A stretch of 64,000 nucleotides of DNA from Shewanella litorisediminis (GCF_016834455.1 NZ_CP069213.1:1860501-1924500); one strand, 5' to 3'. Counted from the first letter of the stretch, positions 42,208-53,030 are shown. Made by a program: numbers and translations. Notes: a model not told the origin generated them from the sequence alone.

Positions 42208-44106
42208 TTATTGGACAAGACTGACTCGCACGCCCCAGGGGGCAAGTTGCTTATTCTGATCTGCTGGAATACTGAGTACCGGCTTAAGGGTTTTCCCGTT
42301 GAGCGCAACATCGGCAGCGGCTTTGTCGGAAAAGTTTGCGCTGATGAGATATTGGCCCCGACGAAAAGCGAACACGGGGCCACTGGATGGCAGTATCTCA
42401 AGCGTTCCAGCGGACTTGATGGTGCCTGCAAGCTTCAACATTGCGCTGTAGGCTCGTCTGAGTTCGAGTTCACTGGGCAAACTGGCTGAGCCCAATGTGA
42501 CATCCGGTCTCGGGTGTTGTCCTTTCTTGGCAGCCGAACGCTTTTCTTCATTGCTTGGCCGCTTCAGGTAACGGGCCATGGCCGGGGCGGCTACATAGTC
42601 GAATATGCTGGTGCGGCTGGGTTTACCAAAACCGCCGGTTTCGCTGCCATCTTCACCGAGACTCTGGCCGAAATACAGCAGGAATGGCCCTTCGGTGGCA
42701 TAGAGGGATACCGCCAGTGATGGCAAGGCGCGCTCGGCACTACCCAAAAACTCGGGGCTGGCGATACGCTGTTCGTCGTGGTTTTCCAAAAAATGCAGCA
42801 TATGGGGGGCGATGTCGCGGATTTCGGTTAAACGTTTTCCCAGTTGGGCGACATCCACTGTATCTGGATTGGCTATGCCGTGCTGGCTGACGGCCTTGAG
42901 ACTGTCGTAGAGCCCGACCTTGTCGTACAGCAAATCCAGTTTGCCAAGACCGATAAAATCACGATAGCGGCCAGGCTCGTAAACCTCGGCAATCAGCAGG
43001 GCTTCAGGATTGATGGCCTTGATGTCGCTGGCCAGAAAGCTCCAAAAGGCGACGGGCACCATCTCGGCCATATCAAAACGAAAGCCATCAACGCCCAGAC
43101 TTAACCAAAAACGACTGATGTCCCGCAGTTTGTACCAGGTATCGGGCAGGTTTTTCTGCGTGGCCCAAAAGGACTGATGCTGCTCGATAGGAGCAAAGGC
43201 AAGCGTTGCAGGTACCTCGGGGAAATCATGTTTGCCATCGGGTGTGACCCCGTAGTTGAGCTTCACGGTTTCATACCAGTCAGAGGCATCGGGTTTGGGG
43301 CTGGTGGCACCATTGCCGGTCCATTTAGCCGGGGATTCGTGAAAGTGCCCATCCTGTAGCGCCTTTACCTGATTGAGGCTCGCGGCGGGGGGGCGGTTTG
43401 TCTCGTCGGGGACCTCAAAGTCGGCGCCGGGTACATAATAAAAATTGTTGTTTCTGGCGTAGGCCAGGCGGGTGTCGTCGCCGGCGCCCAGGCTCTGTAC
43501 GCCCTCCGGTGCAGATATGGATTGGTAATGACGTGCCACATGGTTGGGCACTATGTCGATAATGACCTTAAGCCCGGCCTTGTGGGTGCGCGTGATTAAG
43601 TCTTTGAACTCTTCCAGGCGGTTTTCGGGGGCGAGTGCCAAGTCGGGATTCACATTGTAATAATCGCGGATGGCGTAGGGGGAGCCCGCAAGCCCCTTGA
43701 CCACATCGGCGTCATCACGGCTTATGCCGTAGGCGCTGTAGTCGGTGACAGAGGCATGATGCAAGACGCCCGTGTACCACACATGGGTTACGCCCATGTT
43801 TTGAAGGTCGGCCAGTACCACCTCATCGATATCGGCAAATTTACCGCTGCCATTTTCTTCAATGCTGCCCCAGGGGGTGTTGGTGAGGTTTTGATTGCCA
43901 AAGACCCGGGGCAAGAGCTGATACACCAGCGCAGATGGCGACGCCTCAGCAGCCTGATTACCTTGTGTACTCAGCAGAGGCGCTTTCGCTGACGCAACAA
44001 GGGCTGCTGACTCATTTGAGCCGGCATACGCACTGCCAAAGCCCAGCGGGATGGAAAGGCTGGCGACTGCCAGCAGGGGAAAACGGCTAAAAGACATAAA
44101 TGCCAT
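42208..44106 (-). CDS. GH13 alpha-amylase, exported
   Basis: The 632-residue protein has a signal peptide (about residues 1-28) and a GH13 barrel with the usual regions: DIVPNHVARHY, GFRFDMAEMV (nucleophile Asp), ALLIAEVYEPG (acid/base Glu) and LENHDEQR (transition-state Asp). The likely site is the periplasm. The ATG at 44106 is five bases after the preceding GH13 gene, with GGAG 12 bases upstream. Confidence 0.86.
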   Translation of the reverse strand: MAFMSFSRFPLLAVASLSIPLGFGSAYAGSNESAALVASAKAPLLSTQGNQAAEASPSALVYQLLPRVFGNQNLTNTPWGSIEENGSGKFADIDEVVLADLQNMGVTHVWYTGVLHHASVTDYSAYGISRDDADVVKGLAGSPYAIRDYYNVNPDLALAPENRLEEFKDLITRTHKAGLKVIIDIVPNHVARHYQSISAPEGVQSLGAGDDTRLAYARNNNFYYVPGADFEVPDETNRPPAASLNQVKALQDGHFHESPAKWTGNGATSPKPDASDWYETVKLNYGVTPDGKHDFPEVPATLAFAPIEQHQSFWATQKNLPDTWYKLRDISRFWLSLGVDGFRFDMAEMVPVAFWSFLASDIKAINPEALLIAEVYEPGRYRDFIGLGKLDLLYDKVGLYDSLKAVSQHGIANPDTVDVAQLGKRLTEIRDIAPHMLHFLENHDEQRIASPEFLGSAERALPSLAVSLYATEGPFLLYFGQSLGEDGSETGGFGKPSRTSIFDYVAAPAMARYLKRPSNEEKRSAAKKGQHPRPDVTLGSASLPSELELRRAYSAMLKLAGTIKSAGTLEILPSSGPVFAFRRGQYLISANFSDKAAADVALNGKTLKPVLSIPADQNKQLAPWGVRVSLVQ

Positions 44107-44111
44107 GGGGA

Positions 44112-46160
44112 TTAAAACTCCAGCAGGGTAACGGGGGAAGACAGATTGAGTGTGGCAGGTAATGAAAAACGCCGGTTATCAAGCACACTCTTTACGTCCG
44201 TGTTCAGGGGAAGGTAATCGGTAAAACGCCCCATCTCCAGGCTCACAGGCTCTTTGTTTTTATTGTAAATAATCAGCAGGCTTTTGGCCCCCGGCACATC
44301 ATCAGGCGCCAGGCGCAGCTGCACGTAAAGGCCCGGTTGTTGTTCGAATTGCGGCACAAAGTGGACCAGTTTACCCCGGTGCACCGCATCACTGGTTTTC
44401 CGGAAATGCAGCAGGGCACGGATAAATTCAAAGGCCGCTTTTGATTCGCCCGCCATGGCATCTATGTCGGATTTACCGAATGCGGCCTTGCCAAAGCCCG
44501 GCATGTCCGCCCGCACGGCGCCGTCGTTGCGACCCTCAACAGGGCTTTGCATGGCAAACTCTGTGCCGTAAAACAGCTGGGGCACCCGGTTTGACAAGAT
44601 CACATAGGCAAGCGCCAGCTTGAACTTGTGCATATCGCGCCCAAGCAGGCTGTAGAGGCGATTGGTATCGTGGTTGCCTTCAAACAGCACCAGATTTTGG
44701 GCATTGGGATACAGCAGGTCGTTGGCAAGGGCCTCGTATAGACGGATAAAGCCTGTGCCCCAGCTCTCTTCTTCATTCACGGTCTGCAGCAGTACGTCAT
44801 AGAGGGGAAAGTCCATAAGTCCCGGCAGAGAGGTTTGATAGCCATCGGGGTTTTGTTTACCGCTTTGCCAGTAAGACACTACCGCAGGATTGCCGCTCCA
44901 TTCTTCCCCCACCATGTTGAAATGGGGGTATTCCGTCATGATGGCGGCGGAAAATGCCTTGAGAAAATCCTTATCCGAGTAAGACCAGGTGTCGATTCTC
45001 AGGCCCGACAGCCCGGCGTATTCAATCCACCAGAGGTTATTTTGAATCAGGTAAGTGGCGAGGTGGGGATTACGTTGATTGAGGTCTGGCATGCTGTCCA
45101 CAAACCAGCCGTCGGTAAAGGCCGCGGCATCTTTGGGCGCGGCATAAGGGTCCTGAACCGCCGTGCGCCTGTGGCTGGTGTGCTGTGACTTGGGATTGAC
45201 CCAGTCGTTAAAGGGTAAATCCTGCATCCAGGGGTGCCCGGACCCCATATGGTTGAGTACCACGTCCATGATGACCCCAAGGCCTTTATCACCGGCATTG
45301 CTCACCAGCGCCTGATATTGGCTGTTGCTGCCGAAGCGGGCATCGATTTGATAGAAATCGGTAATGGCATAGCCATGATAGGAATAAGCCGGCTGGCGAT
45401 TTTCCAGCAGCGGGTTTATCCAAAGCTGGGTGATGCCAAGGTCGTTAAGATAGTCGAGCCTGCGCTCTATGCCCGCCAGATCGCCCCCGTGGCGGGCGTT
45501 GTCACGGCTGTTGCCAGGCTCGCTGTAGACCGGGTTATTGGGCTTGTCGTCAAAACCGGGCAGGTCATCGTTTGCCGTATCGCCATTGGCAAAGCGGTCG
45601 GGGGTGATGAGGTACATCACGTCCCTGTTGCTGTAACCCTGACGCTCGCTGCTGCCGGGTTGCCTTTCTCTAAGCTCGTAAGGGATTCTCAGCTCCGTTG
45701 CCGGATTGAGGGCGCTTTTGGGGAGGCTGAGCACCAGGGTGAGGGTGCCGGCACTGGCGGTAGAGAGGTCGAGCCTCACGAACAGGTAATTGGGGCTGTC
45801 TCCGGGGATGGTTTCAATTAGTTTTGCGCCAAGGTCATTTTCCAGGCGCAGGCTGCCGCGGGCTATGTCCTTGCCGGTGAGCATCAATTCAAGATGCGGA
45901 TTCTGCATCCCAATCCACCAGTTCAGGGGCTCTATTTTCACAGAGTTCGGTGTTACCGAATGGCGGGACTGTTGCACCTGACTGAGGCTGATGGGATTGA
46001 GTGTATTGCTGTTTAATGCGTTTTCGTGCCCCTGCATGGGCACCGAGAGGGCGGCAAAGGATGTGGCCGCACTTAAGCCGAAAAACACCGTCAGGCACAG
46101 GCGCCGGCGGACGCTCGTGTGTATGGCAGCGCACTGCGCGCTTAATGTGAGTTGCCCCAT
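44112..46160 (-). CDS. GH13 cyclomaltodextrinase/neopullulanase-type enzyme, exported
   Basis: The 682-residue protein has a signal (RRRLCLTVFFGLSAATSFAA), an N-terminal cyclomaltodextrinase-type domain (VKIEPLNWWIGMQNPHLELML), a GH13 barrel (MDVVLNHMG; GLRIDTWSY; MVGEEWSGN; FEGNHDTNR) and a C-terminal beta domain. Similar to SusA-type enzymes. AGGAGG five bases upstream supports the start at 46160. It follows the TonB receptor. Confidence 0.86.
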   Translation of the reverse strand: MGQLTLSAQCAAIHTSVRRRLCLTVFFGLSAATSFAALSVPMQGHENALNSNTLNPISLSQVQQSRHSVTPNSVKIEPLNWWIGMQNPHLELMLTGKDIARGSLRLENDLGAKLIETIPGDSPNYLFVRLDLSTASAGTLTLVLSLPKSALNPATELRIPYELRERQPGSSERQGYSNRDVMYLITPDRFANGDTANDDLPGFDDKPNNPVYSEPGNSRDNARHGGDLAGIERRLDYLNDLGITQLWINPLLENRQPAYSYHGYAITDFYQIDARFGSNSQYQALVSNAGDKGLGVIMDVVLNHMGSGHPWMQDLPFNDWVNPKSQHTSHRRTAVQDPYAAPKDAAAFTDGWFVDSMPDLNQRNPHLATYLIQNNLWWIEYAGLSGLRIDTWSYSDKDFLKAFSAAIMTEYPHFNMVGEEWSGNPAVVSYWQSGKQNPDGYQTSLPGLMDFPLYDVLLQTVNEEESWGTGFIRLYEALANDLLYPNAQNLVLFEGNHDTNRLYSLLGRDMHKFKLALAYVILSNRVPQLFYGTEFAMQSPVEGRNDGAVRADMPGFGKAAFGKSDIDAMAGESKAAFEFIRALLHFRKTSDAVHRGKLVHFVPQFEQQPGLYVQLRLAPDDVPGAKSLLIIYNKNKEPVSLEMGRFTDYLPLNTDVKSVLDNRRFSLPATLNLSSPVTLLEF

Positions 46161-46191
46161 TGCAACCTCCTGTTGACTGGAAAACAAATAA

Positions 46192-46219
46192 AAAAGACCT
46201 GCCCTGGGGCAGGTCTTTT
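46192..46219 (-). terminator. Terminator between the TonB receptor and the GH13 genes
   Basis: AAAAGACCTGCCC-ca-GGGCAGGTCTTTT on the minus strand followed by T's. It stands 27 bases after the receptor's stop; readthrough may feed the two GH13 genes. Confidence 0.88.
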
Positions 46220-46245
46220 CAGGGTGCCGCTTTCAATGAAGCTGC

Positions 46246-49068
46246 TTACATTGAGTAGCTCAGACCCAGGAAGTACTGGCGACCGAAGGACTGGATGGTC
46301 CCTGTCTGATACTCCTCACCGAAGTAGGTCTTGTTGGGTTCGTCTGTCAGGTTATTGATCTGGAAGAGGAACTTAAGACCGTTATCCAGCGCGTAAGACG
46401 CCTGATAGTCGAAGATGGTTTCGGCATCGAAGAAGGCCAGTTGGGTTTCAACGGCAACCTGCTCAGACACATAACCACTGCGATAACGCATGCTCAAACG
46501 GGTATCGAAACCATCCAGGGTGTAGAACAGGGTGGTGTTAACCACGTGCTCAGACAAACCAGGCAGCGGAATATCCAGAGAAGAGCCGCTCAGGTCGGTG
46601 GTGAACTGCACTTCACTGTCGGAGTAAGAGTAGCTGCCGGTGAAGCCCAGGCCACTCAATGGATCGGGCAGGAAGTCAAACACCTGGGTGTAGGCCAGCT
46701 CAACGCCGCGGATGTAGCCACCCTTGTCGTTGTTGATGGCGGTTTGGTATTGGCCTTCGTCTTTCACTACCGGGAACTCAACACCGTTGTCGATAATGGT
46801 ATCGGGCACCAGGAAACCGGCTTCTTCGAAATCGAATGGCTGGATGGTGAAGTTGTTAATGAAAGACTTGATGTCTTTGTAGAACAGGGCTACGACCACG
46901 GCGCCTTCGCTGTCTTCGAAGTAGTGCTCGTAGGACAGGTCGAACTGATCGGCGTAGAAAGGATCCAGCAGTGGGCTGGTGTTGCCCCATGCGTTGTACT
47001 TCTTGTAGCCGGGAGTGGAGGCATCGTCATACCAGCTGCCCATGCCTGACTTCAGCTTGTCGATAGGTGGACGCGCCATGACGGAGGCGGCAGCAAAACG
47101 CAGCTGATCGTTATCGGTCAGGTGGAAGTTCAGGTTCAGCGAGGGCAGGTAATCGGTGTAAGTCTTACCCACTTCGTTGCGGATATAGTCTGTGCTCACC
47201 ACGCCTTTTTCGTCGGTGATGGCTTCACCCAGACCAAAGCCAACCTGCTGCAGACCGGTACTGGACTGATCGGTATGCACTACGCGAAGACCCAGGTTAC
47301 CTGTGACTTTCACGTCGGCAAGATCAAACTCCAGGTTGGCCTGCACATAACCCGCCAACACATCTTCGTTAACCGCACCGCTTTGGATCATGGTCCAGTT
47401 ATTGGACCAGTTGGCGGTAGGGGCGAAAGGATCCTGACCTGTAGCAGCGAGCTGCGCATTAACCAGATCAACGGCCTTGTCGAAGTCGATAGCAAGGAAG
47501 CTTGGGTAACCGGCGAGTTCGCCGCCAAAGTTCACCACGCTGGTCATGTCTTCGGTCAGACGCAGTACCGGTTGGTTTGCCGGATTGTTGCCAAACTCGA
47601 AACCGTAACCTGCCTGAGAGCGCTGGGCGTTGAATTCACGCTCAGAGTAACGCACACCAAACTCGACAGAAGAGACAAAAGCGGTATCCAGCTGATAGTT
47701 GAAGTCCAGCTTGTACGCAATCAGATCGTTTTGCTGGTTGTAGGGCCACATGCCCACTTCTTTCAGACCCAGAGTGCTCAGATCTGTGTAGTCATTGGTG
47801 ACCGAGATGGAGGCGGGGTTCAGGTCGTTCAGCTGATAGCTGATGGACTCGGCAGCGCGGATTTGGTTGTCGATATCCTGATACAGCACAGCGCGGGAGC
47901 CGCCGTTCACAAACTCGCCATCGGCTTTGGAGTAGCTGATGTCGGCTGAGACGGTCAGGGCATCGCCATTGTTCCACTCTATGTTGAAAGAGCCTGAGGT
48001 CAGCTCTGAATACTTAGAGTCGTTATCGTTCACCACAAACAGGGCGAAGTTGTCGGTGCCGTTTGTGCTGACGGTGCCGCCAATCATGGAGCCATTTTTA
48101 ATGTTGGCGTTGGTGATGGTGCCGTTTTGCAGTGATTTCACCCGGAAACCACGGGCAAAGTTTTCAGAATCAAACTGTGAGTGGAACAAGTCACCCTTGA
48201 AAGACCAGTTATCATTGGGGCGCCAATGAATGGCAGCCATGTAACCGTCACGGGTGTCTTCGCCACCTTTTTGCTGCATTTCAAAGCCTTCGCTGATGGA
48301 CTCGACCACACCATCACCGTTGACATCTTTCTTGGCATCGTTGAAACGCAGGCCGATAAACTGGCTGGCAACAAAGGGCTGATACAGGTGCGCGTAACCC
48401 AGCGCAACACCCAGGGTTTCTTCGAGGAACTTGCCCTGATAAGAGAAGCTCAAGCGATTGCCGTATTCATTGGCATCGGCGACTTCATCGGCGCGATCGT
48501 TAAAGGCACCGCGGGCATTAAAGGTAAAGTTTTGCTCTTTTGCAGCGCGCAGTGGGTCAGCGGTTTTCAGCTCAACGGTACCGGCCACGCCACCTTCAAT
48601 CAAAGATGCCTTGGGTGACTTGTAGACCGCAGCCTGGCTGATGAGCTCGGAAGGATACTGGTCAAATTCGATGGCACGCTTGCTGCCTGTGGTGACCTGC
48701 TCGCGGCCATTCAAGGTGGCAAACACAAAGTCGCCATCCAAGCCACGGATGTTCAGGCCGCTGGCCTGGCCGCCGGTACGCACGGCAGTGATGCCGGGCA
48801 AGCGGGTGAGAGCGTCGGCGATGGATTGGTCGGGCAGGGCGCCCAAATCGTCTGCAGAGATGGATTCAGAGACTGTGTCGCCAAAACGTTTTTCGTTGAG
48901 CGACTTGATCACGCTGGTGCGAAAACCCTTAACGGTGATCACTTCGATATTGGCAGCTTCTTCTTTGTTAACATCTTTTTCTTCAGAAGGTTCAGCCGCC
49001 TGTACCTGCATACTGAAACCGGCAGCGAGCAGCGCCACGGTTAACAGGTTTGGTTTAAATTGCATCAT
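46246..49068 (-). CDS. TonB-dependent receptor for maltodextrin
   Basis: The 940-residue outer membrane protein has a signal peptide (1-24), a plug (VSESISADDLGALPDQSIADALTRLPGITAVRTGGQASGLNIRGL, about residues 65-120) and a beta barrel. It belongs to the large receptors (Caulobacter MalA-like). A LacI-type palindrome lies 190 bases upstream. It is placed with amylases and the transporter, so maltodextrin uptake is likely. Confidence 0.88.
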   Translation of the reverse strand: MMQFKPNLLTVALLAAGFSMQVQAAEPSEEKDVNKEEAANIEVITVKGFRTSVIKSLNEKRFGDTVSESISADDLGALPDQSIADALTRLPGITAVRTGGQASGLNIRGLDGDFVFATLNGREQVTTGSKRAIEFDQYPSELISQAAVYKSPKASLIEGGVAGTVELKTADPLRAAKEQNFTFNARGAFNDRADEVADANEYGNRLSFSYQGKFLEETLGVALGYAHLYQPFVASQFIGLRFNDAKKDVNGDGVVESISEGFEMQQKGGEDTRDGYMAAIHWRPNDNWSFKGDLFHSQFDSENFARGFRVKSLQNGTITNANIKNGSMIGGTVSTNGTDNFALFVVNDNDSKYSELTSGSFNIEWNNGDALTVSADISYSKADGEFVNGGSRAVLYQDIDNQIRAAESISYQLNDLNPASISVTNDYTDLSTLGLKEVGMWPYNQQNDLIAYKLDFNYQLDTAFVSSVEFGVRYSEREFNAQRSQAGYGFEFGNNPANQPVLRLTEDMTSVVNFGGELAGYPSFLAIDFDKAVDLVNAQLAATGQDPFAPTANWSNNWTMIQSGAVNEDVLAGYVQANLEFDLADVKVTGNLGLRVVHTDQSSTGLQQVGFGLGEAITDEKGVVSTDYIRNEVGKTYTDYLPSLNLNFHLTDNDQLRFAAASVMARPPIDKLKSGMGSWYDDASTPGYKKYNAWGNTSPLLDPFYADQFDLSYEHYFEDSEGAVVVALFYKDIKSFINNFTIQPFDFEEAGFLVPDTIIDNGVEFPVVKDEGQYQTAINNDKGGYIRGVELAYTQVFDFLPDPLSGLGFTGSYSYSDSEVQFTTDLSGSSLDIPLPGLSEHVVNTTLFYTLDGFDTRLSMRYRSGYVSEQVAVETQLAFFDAETIFDYQASYALDNGLKFLFQINNLTDEPNKTYFGEEYQTGTIQSFGRQYFLGLSYSM

Positions 49069-49258
49069 TCATCTTTCCCCTTTGGTCGCGGCCCATGTCG
49101 TGCCAGCGAGCTTGCTTGGATGTTGGGACAACAGTCATTGCTTATTAATGTTATTGGGCATTCATGCACTTAAATTACTGCATAAGGCTGCTTTTATGAC
49201 CAACATGTTGCACAACGGTGACGATACTACTCCCGCCCTTTCTGCCTACTCAACCGAG

Positions 49259-49272
49259 TGCATACGTATTCA
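49259..49272. promoter_or_regulatory. LacI-type operator near the TonB receptor gene
   Basis: TGCATACGTATTCA, one base off a perfect palindrome. Confidence 0.8.
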
Positions 49273-49408
49273 AAGCCCTGTCAGGGGCGAAAGCAGGCTC
49301 ACCCAAGGGAGAAGGTGCGAGTATTGCTGGTAAGTTTTTGATGCTTAAGTATATGAAAGATTGAAAATATGTGCGTAAAACCGTCGCCGGCGCCTGTGTC
49401 TCAGTTTG

Positions 49409-49422
49409 TGCATACGTATGCA
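49409..49422. promoter_or_regulatory. LacI-type operator upstream of the alpha-glucosidase gene
   Basis: TGCATACGTATGCA is a perfect 14-base palindrome about 150 bases upstream of the start codon. Confidence 0.85.
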
Positions 49423-49573
49423 GCTCTATTGAAGGCCCTTTTGCTTGTCACGTATCCTCCATGCATCATACAGCACCCTGGCTGCGCTTACGCATTGGCA
49501 ACAAAACGCCAACAGCCAGGGGCGATACAAAGCCGGATAACACGGCCTAAATGACCTGAATTGAGGGACCACA

Positions 49574-51208
49574 ATGAGTATTCATCCCTGGTGGCGCGGC
49601 GCTGCCATTTACCAGATTTACCCGCGCAGTCTCAAAGACAGTAACGGCGATGGTATTGGCGATCTGAAAGGGATCATCGAGCGACTCGACTACATTGCCA
49701 GCCTCAATGTGGATGCCATTTGGATTTCGCCCTTCTTCCGATCCCCGATGAAGGACTTCGGTTACGACATCAGTGACTATCTGGATGTGGACCCCATGTT
49801 CGGCACCATGATGGATTTTGACGAGCTTATCGCCAAGGCTCACTCTCTGGGGCTGAAGGTGGTTATCGATCAGGTACTCAGCCACACGTCAGACGAGCAC
49901 GCCTGGTTTGCCGAAAGCCGCCAGAGCCGGGACAATCCCAAGGCCGACTGGTACGTGTGGGCCGATCCCCGTGAAGATGGCACCCCACCCAATAACTGGC
50001 TGGCGATATTTGGCGGCTGCGCCTGGGAGTGGGAGCCAAGACGCCAGCAGTATTACCTGCACAACTTTTTAAAGAGTCAGCCGGATCTGAACTTTCACTG
50101 TGAAGCCGTTCGCCAGGCCGTACTCAGCAATGTGGAGTTTTGGCTGAAAAAGGGCGTAGATGGTTTCCGCCTCGATGCCATTACCTTTTGTTTCCATGAC
50201 AAGGAACTGCGCGACAACCCGGCCAAACCCGCTGATAAACGTCAGGGACGGGGGTTTTCCGAAGATAATCCCTACGCCTATCAGTATCATTGGTATAACA
50301 ACGAACGTCCTGAAACCCTGGGGTTCATTGAAGATTTACGGGCGCTGATTGACCGCTACCCGGGGGCTGTGACCCTGGGCGAAGTCTCAAGCGAAGACTC
50401 CCTCGCCACCATGGCCGAATACACCAAGGGCGATAACCGTTTGCACATGGCCTACAGCTTTGAGCTTCTCACCAAAGACTACAGCGCAGACTACATCCGC
50501 AGTACAGTGGAAGCCCTCGAAGGCGCCATCGGTGATGGCTGGCCTTGCTGGGCTATAGGTAACCACGACGTGGAGCGGGTTATCAGTCGATGGGGGCAGG
50601 GCAAGGGCTCGCCTCAAATGGCCAAGATGTTGTCGGCCATGCTGGGATGTTTGCGTGGCAGCCTGTGCGTGTATCAGGGCGAAGAGCTTGGGCTGACTGA
50701 AGCCGACATTCCCTTTGATGCGCTGCAGGACCCCTTCGGTATCGCGTTCTGGCCAAACTTTAAAGGCCGCGATGGTTGCCGTACCCCCATGCCCTGGCAA
50801 GCTGAAGGCGACTTTATGGGATTCAGTGATCTGGCGACGGGCACCAAGCCCTGGTTACCGCTGCCGGAAGAACATCGGGCGCTGAACGTCGCCGCCCAGA
50901 GCGACGACCCGGATTCTATATTGAATCAGTTCAGCCGCTTTATGGCATGGCGTCGCTCTCAGCCCGCCTTGGTCGGTGGTGAAATCAAATTTATTGATGT
51001 CAAAGAGCCTGTACTGGCGTTTGAGCGTGTAAATTCTGATGAAAAAGTGCTTTGTTTGTTCAATTTATCTGATGAGCCGCAGGTGGTTAACATCCCCGGC
51101 GGTGAGCCATGGGTACTCCTCGACGGCCATGGTCTTGAGGGGGGCAGTTTGGATGGCGCTGGCACTGTTCGCCTTGCGCCCCACGGGGCTTTGTTGCTGG
51201 GCAACTAG
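49574..51208 (+). CDS. GH13 alpha-glucosidase (oligo-1,6-glucosidase type)
   Basis: The 544-residue protein lacks a signal peptide, so it is cytoplasmic. GH13 regions: VVIDQVLSHTSDEH, GFRLDAITF (Asp), VTLGEVSSED (Glu) and IGNHDVERV (Asp). It hydrolyses maltose and oligosaccharides to glucose. GAGGGA lies seven bases before the ATG. It is divergent from the TonB receptor and shares its operators. Confidence 0.92.
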   Translation: MSIHPWWRGAAIYQIYPRSLKDSNGDGIGDLKGIIERLDYIASLNVDAIWISPFFRSPMKDFGYDISDYLDVDPMFGTMMDFDELIAKAHSLGLKVVIDQVLSHTSDEHAWFAESRQSRDNPKADWYVWADPREDGTPPNNWLAIFGGCAWEWEPRRQQYYLHNFLKSQPDLNFHCEAVRQAVLSNVEFWLKKGVDGFRLDAITFCFHDKELRDNPAKPADKRQGRGFSEDNPYAYQYHWYNNERPETLGFIEDLRALIDRYPGAVTLGEVSSEDSLATMAEYTKGDNRLHMAYSFELLTKDYSADYIRSTVEALEGAIGDGWPCWAIGNHDVERVISRWGQGKGSPQMAKMLSAMLGCLRGSLCVYQGEELGLTEADIPFDALQDPFGIAFWPNFKGRDGCRTPMPWQAEGDFMGFSDLATGTKPWLPLPEEHRALNVAAQSDDPDSILNQFSRFMAWRRSQPALVGGEIKFIDVKEPVLAFERVNSDEKVLCLFNLSDEPQVVNIPGGEPWVLLDGHGLEGGSLDGAGTVRLAPHGALLLGN

Positions 51209-51442
51209 GTCTTAAAGCACGGAACCTGGGGAAAGGAATTTGGGCTTTTTGTTGGAGCCCAGCTTCCCTGGCATAAAGCTGATACGCTGGGCTACTGGCC
51301 ATCATCCACTGCCAGCAGCCTGTACCAGCGATAAAGCAAGCAGCGCTTTGCCTATCGCCCGGCGTGAGATTCATGGGGTAAGCTTCGCTGTAGACCTCGA
51401 CCATACAAGATTGCGATAACGATAATAATCAAGGAGAAGACT

Positions 51443-52690
51443 ATGGCTTCCGGCGTACCTGTTACTGCCCATCATGATGGCGCGTCCGAGGGAGGGCGTT
51501 ACGGTTTTGCCCTGACCTCACTCACCACATTGTTTTTTATGTGGGGCTTTATCACCTGTCTTAACGACATCCTTATTCCGCATTTGAAAGCGGTATTCAG
51601 CCTGAATTATGCCCAGGCGATGTTGATCCAGTTTTGCTTCTTCGGCGCCTATTTCCTGGTGTCGGTTCCGGCCGGGGTGCTGGTCAAGCGGCTCGGTTAT
51701 CAGAAGGGCATAGTGGTGGGGCTGTTAACTGCGGCGCTGGGCTGCGCCCTGTTTTATCCTGCAGCCGCTTATGCCACTTACGGACTCTTTCTTGGCGCCT
51801 TGTTTGTGCTTGCCAGCGGCATTACTGTGCTGCAAGTGGCGGCCAACCCCTATGTTACTGCGCTGGGGCCGGTGGATACCGCCTCGAGCCGCTTAACCCT
51901 GACCCAGGCCTTTAACTCCCTTGGCACCACCATAGCCCCGGCCTTTGGCTCGGTGCTGATTTTGTCGGTTGCCGTCGGCGCCTCTGCCGAGGCAGAAGCC
52001 GATGCGGTCAAGCTGCCCTATCTGCTGCTGTGCGGCATGCTGATTGTGCTGGCGGTGGTGTTTGCACTGTTGAAGCTGCCCCACATCCATGACCAGGAAG
52101 ACGAGGTCGCCGCAACAGGGCAGAGTGCCCTGAGCCATCGCCATCTGGTGCTGGGCGCCATCGGGATATTCGTCTACGTGGGCGGTGAAGTGGCCATTGG
52201 CAGCTTTCTGGTGAACTTTTTGGGTGAATCCCATGTGGCGGGCATGGCCGAGGCCGATGCGGCCCATTACATCGCCTTTTACTGGGGTGGTGCCATGGTG
52301 GGCCGCTTTATCGGTGCGGCCGTGATGCAAAAAGTGGATGCCGGCAAGGTGCTGGGCTTCAATGCCACCATGGCCGCGCTCTTGGTACTGGTTGCCATGA
52401 ACAGCAGTGGCGCCCTGGCTATGTGGGCAATTCTGGCGGTGGGGCTGTTTAACTCCATTATGTTCCCGACCATTTTCAGCCTGGCGCTGAAAAATCTGGG
52501 CCCTGCGACGGCCCAGGGCTCAGGTATCCTGTGTCTGGCGATTGTGGGTGGTGCTTTGGTGCCGCTGCTGCAGGGGCTTTTGGCCGATTCTGTTGGCCTG
52601 TCTGCCTCCTTCATCCTGCCGGTGCTGTGCTACGGCTATATCCTTTTCTATGGCCTGAAAGGCTGTAAGCCTGTGGCCGCCAGGGCCTGA
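51443..52690 (+). CDS. FHS family sugar transporter (GluP/FucP-like)
   Basis: The 415-residue protein has 12 predicted membrane segments and the FHS signature ([20 protein letters not shown]). It may import glucose or galactose with protons. AAGGAGA precedes the ATG. It lies 234 bases after the alpha-glucosidase on the same strand. Confidence 0.88.
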   Translation: MASGVPVTAHHDGASEGGRYGFALTSLTTLFFMWGFITCLNDILIPHLKAVFSLNYAQAMLIQFCFFGAYFLVSVPAGVLVKRLGYQKGIVVGLLTAALGCALFYPAAAYATYGLFLGALFVLASGITVLQVAANPYVTALGPVDTASSRLTLTQAFNSLGTTIAPAFGSVLILSVAVGASAEAEADAVKLPYLLLCGMLIVLAVVFALLKLPHIHDQEDEVAATGQSALSHRHLVLGAIGIFVYVGGEVAIGSFLVNFLGESHVAGMAEADAAHYIAFYWGGAMVGRFIGAAVMQKVDAGKVLGFNATMAALLVLVAMNSSGALAMWAILAVGLFNSIMFPTIFSLALKNLGPATAQGSGILCLAIVGGALVPLLQGLLADSVGLSASFILPVLCYGYILFYGLKGCKPVAARA

Positions 52691-52736
52691 ATCATTGCCA
52701 GGATTTCAATAAAAGGTTCTGGGCAGAGGACTCGAT

Positions 52737-52765
52737 AAAAAGGCGCCGTAAAGGCGCTTTTTTAT
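52737..52765 (+). terminator. Terminator after the sugar transporter gene
   Basis: AAAAAGGCGCC-gtaaa-GGCGCTTTTTT hairpin with T tract. Confidence 0.85.
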
Positions 52766-53030
52766 TGACTGGAGCCAGAGGGTTAAACGCAAGTTTTCTG
52801 CTTGCATAAGGTGAAGGCGTGAGCAGGCGCGATAGAAATGTCAGTGAATGGGTTATTCAAGGGGACGTGAAAGCGCGCGCTGTGGACACGAAAAGTGCCC
52901 AACAGGCTGTCGATAGCATGTCCAACCTAAAGGCCAGCCTGCATAAACCGCGATTGCCTTTGTGTTCTTCCTTGCGAAGGGGCGCAATACCTCCTATGAT
53001 CCCGCAGTTTTTCAATGCCGGATAGCCACC
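52766..53030. other. Intergenic stretch before the methyltransferase gene
   Basis: About 265 bases with only a weak 68-codon frame that has no ribosome-binding site; nothing else seen. Confidence 0.4.

Larger units (their letters stand above)
49069..49573. other. Divergent control region of the maltodextrin locus
   Basis: About 505 bases without a gene between the divergent TonB receptor and alpha-glucosidase genes. Two LacI-type palindromes are present (49259-49272 and 49409-49422). No other element seen. Confidence 0.6.

Noticed and set aside
52819..53025. 68-codon frame before the RsmB-like gene
   Set aside because: No ribosome-binding site and no family resemblance.
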